A stretch of DNA of 15,146 bases, taken from positions 1-15,146 of the forward strand of contig DASSGZ010000632.1 in assembly GCA_035693165.1 (NCBI GenBank), read 5' to 3'. A model generated the notes under the pieces. It ran no database searches. It saw only the letters and a list, made by a program, of their open reading frames with translations, and was not told the origin of the DNA. How positions within the stretch are numbered: position 1 is the stretch's first letter; the number at the start of each line of letters is the position of its first letter. Positions 1 to 7,986 of this stretch are shown here, one piece after another. Source of the DNA: JAICKM01 sp035693165 (GTDB lineage: Bacteria; Chloroflexota; Chloroflexia; QHBQ01; JAICKM01). The translations under genes were made by a program, and so were the position numbers.

Positions 1-1
1 G

Positions 2-145
2 CCGCTCAGCGGGGCGCGCGAGTTGTTCGCCGCCGCCCGCGAGCCGAAGGCGCTCTGGATCTCGCCCGTGGGCGATCACGCGGTCATCGGGACGGCGAAC
101 CCCGCGGCCTACCGGGCGCAGGTGGTGGGCTTCTTCGACCACTAC

Positions 146-160
<15 letters not shown>
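2..160 (+). CDS. Alpha/beta-hydrolase family protein, C-terminal fragment
   Basis: The reading frame is open from the window edge to a TAG at 158-160 and gives the last 52 residues of a protein whose start lies outside the window. The layout 'EPKALWISPVGDH', then 'AYRAQVVGFFDHYL', is the usual end of alpha/beta-hydrolase-fold enzymes. In that fold the histidine of the GDH motif (about residue 31 of the fragment) is the catalytic base, and a last helix with a 'V..FFD..L' pattern closes the protein. The substrate cannot be told from this piece. The final 15 bp overlap the end of the convergent NnrS-like gene, so there is no room for a separate terminator between the two. The fold is fairly certain and the exact activity is unknown. 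Confidence 0.7.
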
Positions 161-1255
<1,095 letters not shown>

Positions 1256-1257
1256 GG

Positions 1258-2682
1258 CTAGCGGCCTCCCGCACGGAAGATATCGGGCGCGTCGGGGCCG
1301 GTCACTTCGAGCATGCCCTTGAGGCCCCGCTCGGCCCGCGCCAGCGCGTGGTCCATGAACATGTAGTGTCCCGGCACGTGCAGCCCGAACTCGACCATGG
1401 CCGAGCCGCCGGGCGGCACCAGCACCGCCTGCACATTGGTCAGTGGCGGCGACTCCAGCGCGCCCAGGTTGTAGACCCGGTCGAACACGGCGCCGATGAC
1501 GTGGAACGACGAGGGCAGGTTCGGCCCCGCGTCGCCGAAGAAGATGCGCACCGTCTGGCCCACCTGCGCGCGCAACGGGTGCTGGTCGCTGAGCGCGCCC
1601 ACCGCGCCGTTGAACACGAAGTATGTGGGCTGCTCGGCCAGCAACCTGTCGGTGCTGAGATTCTGGTGCCCCGGCGTGCCGAACGGCTGGTCGGTGTATA
1701 GCTCGCTCTGCATCACGTAGAACTCGCGGTCCACCGGCGGCAGCCCGCCTTCGGGCTCGACCAGGATCATGCCGAACATGCCGCTCGCCAGGTGGCTGGC
1801 AACCAGGGGCGTGGCGCAATGGTAGACAAAGAGGCCGGGGTAGAGCGCCTTGAACGTGAACGCCTTTTCCTGGCCGGGCGCCACCTGCATCAGCCCCGCG
1901 CCGCCGTCCGGACCGGCCACGGCGTGCAGGTCGATGGAGTGGACCATGTGGCTATCGGCGCGATTCTTCAGGTAGACCGTGACCATGTCGCCCACGCGCA
2001 CGCGCAGGAAGGGGCCGGGCACCTGGCCGTTAAACGTCCAGTAGGTATAGGTTGTGCCGGACGCCAGTTGGCCCTCCAGTTCCACCGCTTCGAGGTGGAT
2101 CTCCACGGCTTGCGGGCCGCGCTTGCCGAGCGGTGGCGGCAGGTCGGCGGGCTCGCGGACGATGCTCGGGGCGTGGGCGACCTGCGGCGTGGCCGCCGGG
2201 CCGACGACGAGGCGGCCCTCCATGCCGGCCTCGCGGTGGCCGGGCAGGGTACAGAAGTAGGGGAAGGTACCGGGCTTGTCCGCGGTGAACTGCAGCGTGG
2301 TCTGGGCGCCGGTGGCCCGCAGGCGCGCGGATGCGGCCTGGAAGTCGGGCACCACGAGGTCATGCTCGCCCGCGTCGCCGTTGATCAGCGTGATCGCCAC
2401 GGCGGCCCCGGCGGGCACCTGCAGGGTCGGGTTGACCACCTTGTCGATCGTCCCGCCCACGCCGATATAGACCATGCGCCCGCCGTCGAGGCCGGTGCGC
2501 AGGGTGAAAGCGGCATTGCCCGCCGGCACGGCGGGCATGGCGGTCATGTCATGGTCGCCGGGTGCGGCGGGTGTAAGGACCGGGCCGGCCGGCGTGCCGG
2601 TGGCGGTTGCCACCAGCAGGGCAACCAGCACCGGCACAGCCAGGGCCGCGAAGATGAGGACGGACTTCGACGCCTGGATCAT
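1258..2682 (-). CDS. nirK: Copper nitrite reductase with fused N-terminal cupredoxin domain
   Basis: This 474-residue enzyme should reduce nitrite to NO outside the cytoplasmic membrane. Residues 8-28 form a membrane anchor or uncleaved signal, with no lipobox. Residues about 60-162 are an extra cupredoxin domain with a complete type 1 copper site (H107, C144, H149, M154 in 'YFCTLPGHREAGMEG'). The nitrite reductase core follows from about residue 190. Its type 1 ligands are H248, C289, H297 and M302, its type 2 ligands are H253, H288 and H445, and its catalytic residues are D251 and H394. The 'HCATPLVASHLASGM' spacing and the 'GLPPVDREFYVMQ' segment resemble class II NirK (AniA type). The extra domain probably passes electrons to the core, as proposed for other fused NirKs. 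The start at 2682 lies 6 bp after the hemerythrin stop, and the anchor follows it directly. All catalytic residues are present. Confidence 0.93.
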   Translation of the reverse strand: MIQASKSVLIFAALAVPVLVALLVATATGTPAGPVLTPAAPGDHDMTAMPAVPAGNAAFTLRTGLDGGRMVYIGVGGTIDKVVNPTLQVPAGAAVAITLINGDAGEHDLVVPDFQAASARLRATGAQTTLQFTADKPGTFPYFCTLPGHREAGMEGRLVVGPAATPQVAHAPSIVREPADLPPPLGKRGPQAVEIHLEAVELEGQLASGTTYTYWTFNGQVPGPFLRVRVGDMVTVYLKNRADSHMVHSIDLHAVAGPDGGAGLMQVAPGQEKAFTFKALYPGLFVYHCATPLVASHLASGMFGMILVEPEGGLPPVDREFYVMQSELYTDQPFGTPGHQNLSTDRLLAEQPTYFVFNGAVGALSDQHPLRAQVGQTVRIFFGDAGPNLPSSFHVIGAVFDRVYNLGALESPPLTNVQAVLVPPGGSAMVEFGLHVPGHYMFMDHALARAERGLKGMLEVTGPDAPDIFRAGGR

Positions 2683-2688
2683 GGCGCG

Positions 2689-3450
2689 CTAATGGGCGAC
2701 CGCGACGGCCCCGACGGTGGCCGTGGGGGCGGCACCGGTCTTGCCGATGCGCACGCGCCAGACTTCCGGCCCCTGCTCCAGGTAGTCCCAGGTGAACTCG
2801 CCCGCGTGCTCGACCTTAAACTGGTAGTAGAGCGGCTTAGGGTCGTGGTCGTTGACCAGGACAAAGGCCGCGCCGGGGTCGAGTTGGGCGAAGGTCTCGA
2901 AGATGGTGCTGTGGCGGCGCGCCGGCGGCATGGGGCGCACGTCGAGCGTGATCGGTTCGGCGGCGGGCGCGGCGCCATCATAGGTCTCGTGCATGCCGTC
3001 GAGGATGCGCTGCTGCTCGGCGACGGGCAGGTACTTCTCGAACAGCGGGATGTAAACGCGCTCTTCCTTCTCCAGGTGCAACTGGAAGATGGCCTCGATC
3101 TTCAGGCTCAGCCGGTTCAGACGGGCCTGCACGGCGGGCCGGGCCTCGGGGGCTGCCGTCTCCAGTTCGTGGACGGTCTCCTGGATATGGCGGATGTATT
3201 CCTGGATGAACTCATGGTCCACGCTCATGGTGGCGGTGGGCCGGCCATAGGTGCGCACCAGCGGATCGACCGCCGGGTACATGTGCTGCTCTTCGCCCAC
3301 GGCGTGGGGCAGCAGGTCGCCGGTCAGGAAGGTGACGAGCCCGCGCGGGTCGGCTTCCGGCAGACCCTCGACAATCGCGGTGACGTGGTTGGTCAGGGTG
3401 TTCAGCATCTCCTGATGGTGGTTGTGAATGGCTTCGCTAATCTGGCTCAT
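2689..3450 (-). CDS. Hemerythrin HHE-domain protein fused to DUF2249
   Basis: This 253-residue protein has two parts. Residues 1-150 are a four-helix HHE cation-binding (hemerythrin-like) domain. Likely di-iron ligands are at H11/H12, H49, E53/E54, H56, H79, H125 and E129, in motifs such as 'LLPHAVGEEQH' and 'FQLHLEKEERVYIP'. Residues about 167-237 are a DUF2249 domain ('LDVRPMPPARRHSTIFETF', 'VLVNDHDPKPLYYQF'). The pair is common near denitrification genes and is thought to bind or respond to O2 or NO, though its exact job is not settled. The frame is open further upstream, but the ATG at 3450 has an excellent AAGGAGA at 3459-3465 with 8-nt spacing, so it was chosen. nirK starts 6 bp downstream, so the two are co-transcribed. 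A 55-bp gap separates it from the DUF59 gene. Confidence 0.88.
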   Translation of the reverse strand: MSQISEAIHNHHQEMLNTLTNHVTAIVEGLPEADPRGLVTFLTGDLLPHAVGEEQHMYPAVDPLVRTYGRPTATMSVDHEFIQEYIRHIQETVHELETAAPEARPAVQARLNRLSLKIEAIFQLHLEKEERVYIPLFEKYLPVAEQQRILDGMHETYDGAAPAAEPITLDVRPMPPARRHSTIFETFAQLDPGAAFVLVNDHDPKPLYYQFKVEHAGEFTWDYLEQGPEVWRVRIGKTGAAPTATVGAVAVAH

Positions 3451-3505
3451 GACAGAGATCTCCTTAAATCCTTGCTTTTGTGGTGGATGGATGGCGAAAC
3501 AGGGT

Positions 3506-3859
3506 TTAATCGGGCCAGCCCAGTTCCTGGCGGGCGACGCGCGACATGCGCTCCGGCCCCCAGGGCGGGTCCCACACCAGGTGCACCGCGACGGTGCGTA
3601 CATCGGGCATGTCGCCGCGGATGGCTTGCTCGACTTGCTCGGTCAGGTAGTCGTGCAGCGGGCAGGCGGGCGTGGTCATGGTCATCTCGACGCGCACCAG
3701 CCCCCCATCTACGTCCAGGTTGTAGACCAGGCCGAGATCGACGATGTTGATGCCCAGTTCGGGATCGATCACCTCGTAGAGGCAGCCGAGGGCTTGCTGA
3801 TGGGCGGGATCGGCGGCCAGCAGGTCGGGCGTATCGAGCAGGGTCGGGGCGATTTTCAT
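3506..3859 (-). CDS. DUF59 (MIP18/PaaD-like) metal-sulfur cluster assembly protein
   Basis: This is a 117-residue single-domain protein of the MIP18/PaaD/SufT type. It shows 'EVIDPELGINIVDLGLVY' (residues 29-46), then 'MTMTTPACPL' with the conserved cysteine C66, and ends with 'VWDPPWGPERMS'. Members help load or repair iron-sulfur clusters on target proteins. Its place between a CxxC protein and a hemerythrin in a nirK operon suggests care of Fe-S or di-iron centres under NO stress, which is an inference. The ATG at 3859 overlaps the stop of the upstream DUF1858 gene (ATGA, 3856-3859) and follows a GAAGGA-type ribosome site. Longer upstream starts in this frame would run through the DUF1858 gene and are rejected. 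Confidence 0.9.
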   Translation of the reverse strand: MKIAPTLLDTPDLLAADPAHQQALGCLYEVIDPELGINIVDLGLVYNLDVDGGLVRVEMTMTTPACPLHDYLTEQVEQAIRGDMPDVRTVAVHLVWDPPWGPERMSRVARQELGWPD

Positions 3860-4080
3860 GGTGCGGGTTCCTTCGAGGGCTGGATAGCCTGTTGCAGCGC
3901 CGCGAGCAGCCCGTCGAGGGGCAGGCCGTAGTTGGACGCAATGTCGGCGAGTTGCTCGAAAGGGGCAATGGGACAGCCCACGCAGGCCAGGCGATAGCGC
4001 AGGAACACGGGCACGGTTTGCGGCCAGCGCGCCAGCACGTCGGCAATGGTTAAATCGGTGGTGAGTGATGTTTGATCCAT
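3856..4080 (-). CDS. DUF1858 (ScdA N-terminal-like) CxxC protein
   Basis: This small cytoplasmic protein has 74 residues. Its 'TIADVLARWPQTVPVFLRYRL' stretch leads to 'CVGCP' (C33 and C36) and then 'FEQLADIASNYGLPLDGLL'. This is the DUF1858 pattern, also found as the N-terminal domain of ScdA/RIC di-iron proteins and next to hybrid-cluster proteins. The two cysteines may act as a redox disulfide or metal site. An ATG at 4113 is in frame, but the one at 4080 has a GAAAGGGA ribosome site at about the right distance and fits the family start, so it was chosen. It is the first gene of the operon and overlaps the DUF59 gene by 4 bp. A 20-bp palindrome and a -10-like hexamer lie just upstream. Confidence 0.87.
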   Translation of the reverse strand: MDQTSLTTDLTIADVLARWPQTVPVFLRYRLACVGCPIAPFEQLADIASNYGLPLDGLLAALQQAIQPSKEPAP

Positions 4081-4101
4081 GGCGCATCCCTTTCTGTATT
4101 C

Positions 4102-4107
4102 AGGATA
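4102..4107 (-). promoter_or_regulatory. Predicted -10 element of the DUF1858-nirK-nnrS operon
   Basis: TATCCT on the - strand matches the -10 consensus at 4 of 6 positions. It would place the start point near 4095, leaving a leader of about 15 nt with the ribosome site. The centre of the upstream palindrome (4136.5) is then 41.5 bp away, which is the textbook position for FNR-type class II activation. No good -35 hexamer is expected at such promoters, and none is seen. This is inferred from geometry only. Confidence 0.5.
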
Positions 4108-4126
4108 CGCCATCCGGCGGGGCGGG

Positions 4127-4146
4127 TGTTTGCGCTAGCGCAAACA
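4127..4146. promoter_or_regulatory. Perfect palindromic Crp/Fnr-type operator
   Basis: TGTTTGCGCTAGCGCAAACA is a perfect 20-bp inverted repeat. Its core, TTGCG-N4-CGCAA, has the same 5-4-5 layout as the FNR/DNR site TTGAT-N4-ATCAA. It lies in the 83-bp gap between the Crp/Fnr-type gene and the operon that contains nirK. The regulator encoded next door is the obvious candidate to bind it. A terminator is less likely because no T-tract follows on either strand. Confidence 0.7.
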
Positions 4147-4163
4147 GGCGGCCAATTGGCCGA

Positions 4164-4907
4164 TCATTTTGCGGGATCGGGCGCGGGGGGGCCGCCGGGC
4201 GGCAGGTCTTCGGCGATCTCGACCAGGCTGTGCGGGCGGCGCAGGACCACGCGCTCGCGCCCGCTCTCGATCAGGCCCTCCTGTTCCCAACGGCTGAGGA
4301 TGCGGCTCACGGTGAACAGCGTGGTGCCGGTCATCTCGGCGAGGTCCTGGCGCGAGAGGGTGAGATCGAGCAGCACGCCGCTCTCAACGCGGCGGCCCAC
4401 CTGGGGCACCAGGCGCAGCAACGCGCGGGCCACGCGGCGCTCGACGCGCTCGGTGGCCAGTTCGCGGTAGCGATCCTGGAACTCATGCACCCGCGCGACG
4501 ACGATGCCCAGGGCGTTGAGTGTGAGGTGGGGGAAGCGTTCCATCAGGTCGGTGATTGTGGCGCTGTCCCAGCCGAGCGCGACACAGGCATCGGCGGCCT
4601 GGGCTGAGGCGGGGTACGTGGCCTCGCCCAGGGCGGCCACCGCGCCGAACATCTCGCCGGGGCTGATCACGCGCAAGATGATCTGCTGGCCCTCCGGCGT
4701 GATCTGCGTCATCTTGACCTGCCCGGCCAGCAGCACGTAGAGCACGGCGGCGGGCCGGCCCTGGCGGAAGAAAAAGGCATCGGCGGCGACCCGGCGCCGC
4801 CGCCCCACCCGCGCGATCTGGCGCAAGGCGGCTTCCGGCAAATCGCGAAAGAGGCGCGCCTGTTGCAAATAAGTGAGGTCTTCCGGTACGGGATTTGCAG
4901 TGCTCAT
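4164..4907 (-). CDS. Crp/Fnr family transcriptional regulator
   Basis: This 247-residue regulator has a cyclic-nucleotide-type sensory barrel (residues about 15-125, with 'VLYVLLAGQVKMTQITPEGQ' features), a dimerisation helix (about 126-158) and a winged helix-turn-helix (about 180-222). There is only one cysteine (C108), so it cannot carry an FNR-type iron-sulfur cluster. A haem or other NO- or redox-sensing mode like DNR/NNR is more likely. In the recognition helix, 'TLFTVSRIL' aligns with FNR 'VETISRLL', so the usual glutamate is replaced by phenylalanine. The gene sits directly upstream of the nirK operon and diverges from a hemerythrin gene, so it probably controls both. The ATG at 4907 has no clear ribosome site. 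A TACAAT hexamer 7 nt upstream suggests a leaderless message. The family call is firm and the signal is unknown. Confidence 0.93.
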   Translation of the reverse strand: MSTANPVPEDLTYLQQARLFRDLPEAALRQIARVGRRRRVAADAFFFRQGRPAAVLYVLLAGQVKMTQITPEGQQIILRVISPGEMFGAVAALGEATYPASAQAADACVALGWDSATITDLMERFPHLTLNALGIVVARVHEFQDRYRELATERVERRVARALLRLVPQVGRRVESGVLLDLTLSRQDLAEMTGTTLFTVSRILSRWEQEGLIESGRERVVLRRPHSLVEIAEDLPPGGPPAPDPAK

Positions 4908-4943
4908 CGCCTAGATTGTACACTATCTGCGCGCGGACTGAAA
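4895..4943. promoter_or_regulatory. Overlapping divergent promoters between the regulator and hemerythrin genes
   Basis: On the - strand TACAAT (4915-4920) fits a -10 element whose start point would fall at or next to the regulator's ATG. On the + strand TACACT (4919-4924) with TTGCAG (4895-4900), 18 bp apart, could serve the hemerythrin gene. The two -10 elements share the TGTACA at 4917-4922, so the two promoters would compete. The + strand promoter is the weaker call. Confidence 0.4.
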
Positions 4944-4980
4944 CCCGCGCCACCGCCGCCCGGAAGGAGACCCATCATTC

Positions 4981-5445
4981 ATGAAACGACACCCCAGTTT
5001 GCGCGATCTGTCGAGCGATCACCACCAGGGCCTGGTCCATGCCCGGCGGCTGGTGCAGACGGCGGCCGGCAGCGTGCCGGCCCCGCCGGAGGGCGCGGCG
5101 GGCGTAGTCCATGACTTTCTGCACCTGTGGGCCGAGGAGACAAACCACCACTTTCGGGAGGAAGAGGAGGTGCTGCTGCCGGCGTTCGCCCGCTATGGCG
5201 ACCCCGCCGCGGCCCCGGTGGTGCGCATGCTGGTCGAACACGTGCAGATCCGCCGCCTGGTCGCCGATTTGCAGGCCCAACTGGCCGCGGGTGCGCCCGA
5301 CCACGCGACGATGCAGGCCACCGGCGATCTGCTGCGCGAACATATCCGCCACGAGGAGAACGTCGTGTTCCCGCTGATCGAAGCGGCCATGCCCGAAGAG
5401 GCGCTGGCGGTGCTGGAGCAGCAGCTTCTCCAGTTTACGTCGTGA
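4981..5445 (+). CDS. Hemerythrin HHE cation-binding domain protein
   Basis: This is a 154-residue single hemerythrin-like four-helix bundle, expected to be cytoplasmic. Likely metal ligands are H14/H15 in 'SSDHHQGL', H56/H57 and E61 in 'NHHFREEEEVLLP', H87 in 'VEHVQIRRL', and H121, H124 and E125 in 'REHIRHEENVVFP'. This family binds a di-iron centre and may sense or store O2 or NO or protect iron-sulfur centres. The ATG at 4981 follows AAGGAGA (4964-4970) at 10 nt. It is transcribed away from the Crp/Fnr-type gene, and its place beside the nirK operon, which has its own hemerythrin fusion, suggests a shared response. It lacks the DUF2249 part of that protein. Confidence 0.9.
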   Translation: MKRHPSLRDLSSDHHQGLVHARRLVQTAAGSVPAPPEGAAGVVHDFLHLWAEETNHHFREEEEVLLPAFARYGDPAAAPVVRMLVEHVQIRRLVADLQAQLAAGAPDHATMQATGDLLREHIRHEENVVFPLIEAAMPEEALAVLEQQLLQFTS

Positions 5446-5463
5446 TGCGACATATCTGGTATG

Positions 5464-5510
5464 TTCCTTGCTATGGAATAGGGTAGAGACTGCCCGTCCA
5501 TAGCAAGGAG
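5464..5510 (+). promoter_or_regulatory. Stem-loop covering the ribosome binding site of the protease gene
   Basis: The arms 5466-5477 (CCTTGCTATGGA) and 5497-5508 (TCCATAGCAAGG) pair perfectly. The stem extends outward through 5465-5509 and a G-U pair at 5464-5510. It therefore pairs the entire AAGGAG (5505-5510) that lies 8 nt before the ATG at 5519. A second short stem (5481-5485 with 5491-5495, one G-U pair) sits inside the loop. No T-run follows, so it does not look like a terminator. In RNA it would mask the ribosome site. As DNA it could instead be a repressor site. Confidence 0.65.
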
Positions 5511-5518
5511 AAACGACA

Positions 5519-7969
5519 ATGCCGTCGACCATTCCCCTGGGCCGCGTCGGCCCGCTGACCATCCGTTTGAATTATAGCTGGCTGCCGGGCGCCTTGCTCG
5601 CCCTCTGGTGGTGCGCCCTGATCTGGTTGCCGGCGCAGTATCCTGATTGGACCGGCGCTTTCTACTGGGTCGTCGCCGCGGCGGTGATCCTGGTCTATCT
5701 GCTCAGCGCCATCGTGCATGAGCTGGCGCATACCGTCGTGGCCGGGCTGGGGCGGCACCCCATCCACCTGTACCCGTTCGGGGCGGCGCAGCCGTTCCGC
5801 GCGCGGCCCGTGGAGCCGGGGCGGCTGTTTCTGGCGGCGCTGGCCGGCATCGCCGTGAACCTGGCGCTGGGCGCGGCCATGCTGTGGGGGGCCGGGCGGA
5901 TCGATGCAGCCGCGGGCCTGGGCGCCGGGCTGGCGGCTCTGCTGACCATCGCCGGGTGGATGAATATCGGGCTGGGTGTGCTGAATGCTATACCCGGCAT
6001 TCCCTTCGACGGCGGGTGGGCGCTGAACGCCGCCGTCACCGGGTTCCTGGGCGAGCGCGAGACGGGGCTGCACCTGGCGCGGTTCCTGGGCCGGGTGGCG
6101 GCCCTGGGGCTGGTGCTGCTCGGCGCCTGGCGCGGCCTGACCACCGGCTCGTGGCTGGAGGCGCTGGGGCTGGTGCTGCTCGGCGTGGTCGCCCACGAAG
6201 CGGCGGTGCTGGGCCGGCAACGCGGGCTGGTGCGGAGCGCGCTCGATCAGTTGCATGCGCGCGATTTTATGACCGCGACACAGCCGGACGACGCCGTACC
6301 CGAGTCGGCCAGCGTGGCCGAGATGATGCTGGCCCACCCCCATAGCCCGCTGCTGCGGCCCTTGCCGGTGCTGGACGACGAGGGCGCCCTGGTGGGGCTG
6401 GTATCGCCCGAGGCGGCGGACGCGCTGTTGCAGGGCACCTGGCCCACCGTGCCGGTGCGGGCCTTGATGACGCCGCTGGCTGAGGTGCGCCGGCGCCTGG
6501 CGCCGGACTCGCCGCTGACCGAGGCGCTGCGCATCGCGCAGGAGCGCGCGGGCGGCCCGCAGGAAGATGCACCCATCCCGGTGCTGCAAGATGGGCGCCT
6601 CGTGGGCAGCCTGGACCCGGCGCACTTGCTGGCCTTCGAGCAGGTGGGGCAAGAACTGGGCATCGAAGAAGCGCTGGCCGGGCCGCCCCGGCGCCGCGGG
6701 TTGTTGCCGCGCCTGGGTACGCTGCTGCCCGTGGTGCTCGTGCTGACGGTCATGGCGATCCTGGGCCATGCCGCCACGCAGACCGACGCCGCGGGCCTGG
6801 CGGATTCGACCCCGGCCCAGATGACCTTCAGCGATGAAAGCCCGAGCGCGGGCGGTATCAGCGGCCTCGACCTCGACACGATCAGCGTGCAAATCGCCAG
6901 CACGCGGGCCATTACCGAGGCGACGATCAGCCTCGATGGGGTGCCGCTGCCGACCGAGTTGCAGGGCACGTCGCCGCTGACCCAGACGGCGACGGCGGCG
7001 CTGGACCAGGGGCTGACGCTAGGCGTGCATCATGTGAGCGTGACTGCCGCGAACGGCAAGGGGTTGCCGCAGAGCACGACCTGGCAGTTCCGCGTCGTGG
7101 CCCGCACCGGGGGGTCGGATACGCCCGCTCTCCCGCCGCGGTCGCTCGAGATCGTGCGCCGGCAGCCCGCGCTGGCGGGCCGGGTGCCTGCCGCGGCGGC
7201 GGATCTGGCGTTGCGGGTCGAAGTCACGGGCGCGAACCCGCCCGCGCAGGCCCAACTCTCGCTTGACGGCCAGACGTTGGATACCACCGTGACCGCGGTC
7301 GAGGGCGATGCGAATCGCTACCTGGTGACGGCGAATCTGCCCGCCGTGCCTGCGGGCATGCACCAGGCGCAGGTCGATCTGCTGGCGAGCGACGGGCATT
7401 TCTATTCGGCGGCCTGGGGCTTTACCGCCCTGACGCCGGACGCCGACCACGCCTTCTTCGCGCAGACCGGCTACTTCGTCGGGCAGCCGTTCCTGGCCTA
7501 CTGGAAGGCGCACGGTGGCCTGGCTCTCTTCGGCTACCCGATCTCGGATCTGCTGCGGGAGACGACGAGCAGTGGCGAGACATACACGGCGCAGTATTTC
7601 GAGCGGGCGCGCTTTGAACTGCACGCCGCCACGGGCGACAAAGTGATCCTGGGCCGGGTGGGCGCGCTCTTGCACACGCCGGAGCCGGGCGTGGCGCCGG
7701 TGACGGGCGCGCAATTCTTCCCGCAGACCGGCCATAACCTGCAGGGCACGCTGCGCACCTACTGGGAGCAGCATGGCGGCCTGGCGCAGTTCGGCTACCC
7801 GATCAGCGAGGCGCGGCCCGAAACCAGCCCCGCCGACGGCCGCACCTATACCGTGCAGTACTTTGAGCGCGCGCGCCTGGAAGTGCACCCGGAGAACGCC
7901 GGGACGCCCTTCGAGGTGCAGGTGGGGCAACTGGGCCGGCAGCTATACCAGGCCAAATATGGCCCGTAG
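5519..7969 (+). CDS. Site-2-protease-type membrane metalloprotease with CBS, beta-rich and FGYPIS-repeat domains
   Basis: This is an 816-residue multidomain membrane protein. Residues 1-230 form an M50-type intramembrane protease with about six helices. The zinc site is H67-E68-L69-A70-H71, and the second motif 'LNAIPGIPFDGG' carries D164. Residues about 247-370 look like a CBS pair ('RDFMT', 'LPVLDDEGALVGLVS', 'VRALMTPLAEV', 'IPVLQDGRLVGSL'). Residues 401-418 are one more membrane span, and the remaining roughly 400 residues should be outside. These hold two beta-rich, possibly Ig-like stretches (about 450-527 and 543-637) and two FGYPIS repeats (646-717, 732-812). M50-CBS proteins are common, typically 370 to 400 residues, so the outer half is an addition. 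It may sense or bind the envelope. The start has AAGGAG at 8 nt. The targets of the protease are unknown. Confidence 0.88.
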   Translation: MPSTIPLGRVGPLTIRLNYSWLPGALLALWWCALIWLPAQYPDWTGAFYWVVAAAVILVYLLSAIVHELAHTVVAGLGRHPIHLYPFGAAQPFRARPVEPGRLFLAALAGIAVNLALGAAMLWGAGRIDAAAGLGAGLAALLTIAGWMNIGLGVLNAIPGIPFDGGWALNAAVTGFLGERETGLHLARFLGRVAALGLVLLGAWRGLTTGSWLEALGLVLLGVVAHEAAVLGRQRGLVRSALDQLHARDFMTATQPDDAVPESASVAEMMLAHPHSPLLRPLPVLDDEGALVGLVSPEAADALLQGTWPTVPVRALMTPLAEVRRRLAPDSPLTEALRIAQERAGGPQEDAPIPVLQDGRLVGSLDPAHLLAFEQVGQELGIEEALAGPPRRRGLLPRLGTLLPVVLVLTVMAILGHAATQTDAAGLADSTPAQMTFSDESPSAGGISGLDLDTISVQIASTRAITEATISLDGVPLPTELQGTSPLTQTATAALDQGLTLGVHHVSVTAANGKGLPQSTTWQFRVVARTGGSDTPALPPRSLEIVRRQPALAGRVPAAAADLALRVEVTGANPPAQAQLSLDGQTLDTTVTAVEGDANRYLVTANLPAVPAGMHQAQVDLLASDGHFYSAAWGFTALTPDADHAFFAQTGYFVGQPFLAYWKAHGGLALFGYPISDLLRETTSSGETYTAQYFERARFELHAATGDKVILGRVGALLHTPEPGVAPVTGAQFFPQTGHNLQGTLRTYWEQHGGLAQFGYPISEARPETSPADGRTYTVQYFERARLEVHPENAGTPFEVQVGQLGRQLYQAKYGP
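7454..7954 (+). repeat. Two tandem FGYPIS-type repeats at the protein end
   Basis: These encode residues 646-717 and 732-812 of the protease. Each begins 'FFxQTG', continues 'YWxxHGGLAxFGYPIS' and ends 'YFERARxExH'. They resemble the LGFP-like repeats often found in secreted Chloroflexota proteins, where they are suspected to bind cell-surface material. The two copies differ at many positions, so they are an old duplication rather than a recent one. Confidence 0.75.
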
Positions 7970-7986
7970 ATTGTAGCGCGGAAGCG

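Noticed and set aside
1792..3750. Open frame of 652 codons on the + strand opposite nirK and the hemerythrin-DUF2249 gene
   Set aside because: It is antisense to two clearly real genes, its translation is low-complexity (rich in H, G, R, D, V) and no family is recognisable. Such frames are common opposite G+C-rich genes.
4127..4146. Reading the 20-bp palindrome as a terminator of the Crp/Fnr gene
   Set aside because: No T-tract follows on the - strand, there is almost no loop, and its spacing to a -10 element fits an operator better.
5471..6892. Open frame of 473 codons on the - strand opposite the protease gene
   Set aside because: Its Q-, R- and H-rich translation is typical of an antisense shadow. 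The + strand has complete protease motifs.
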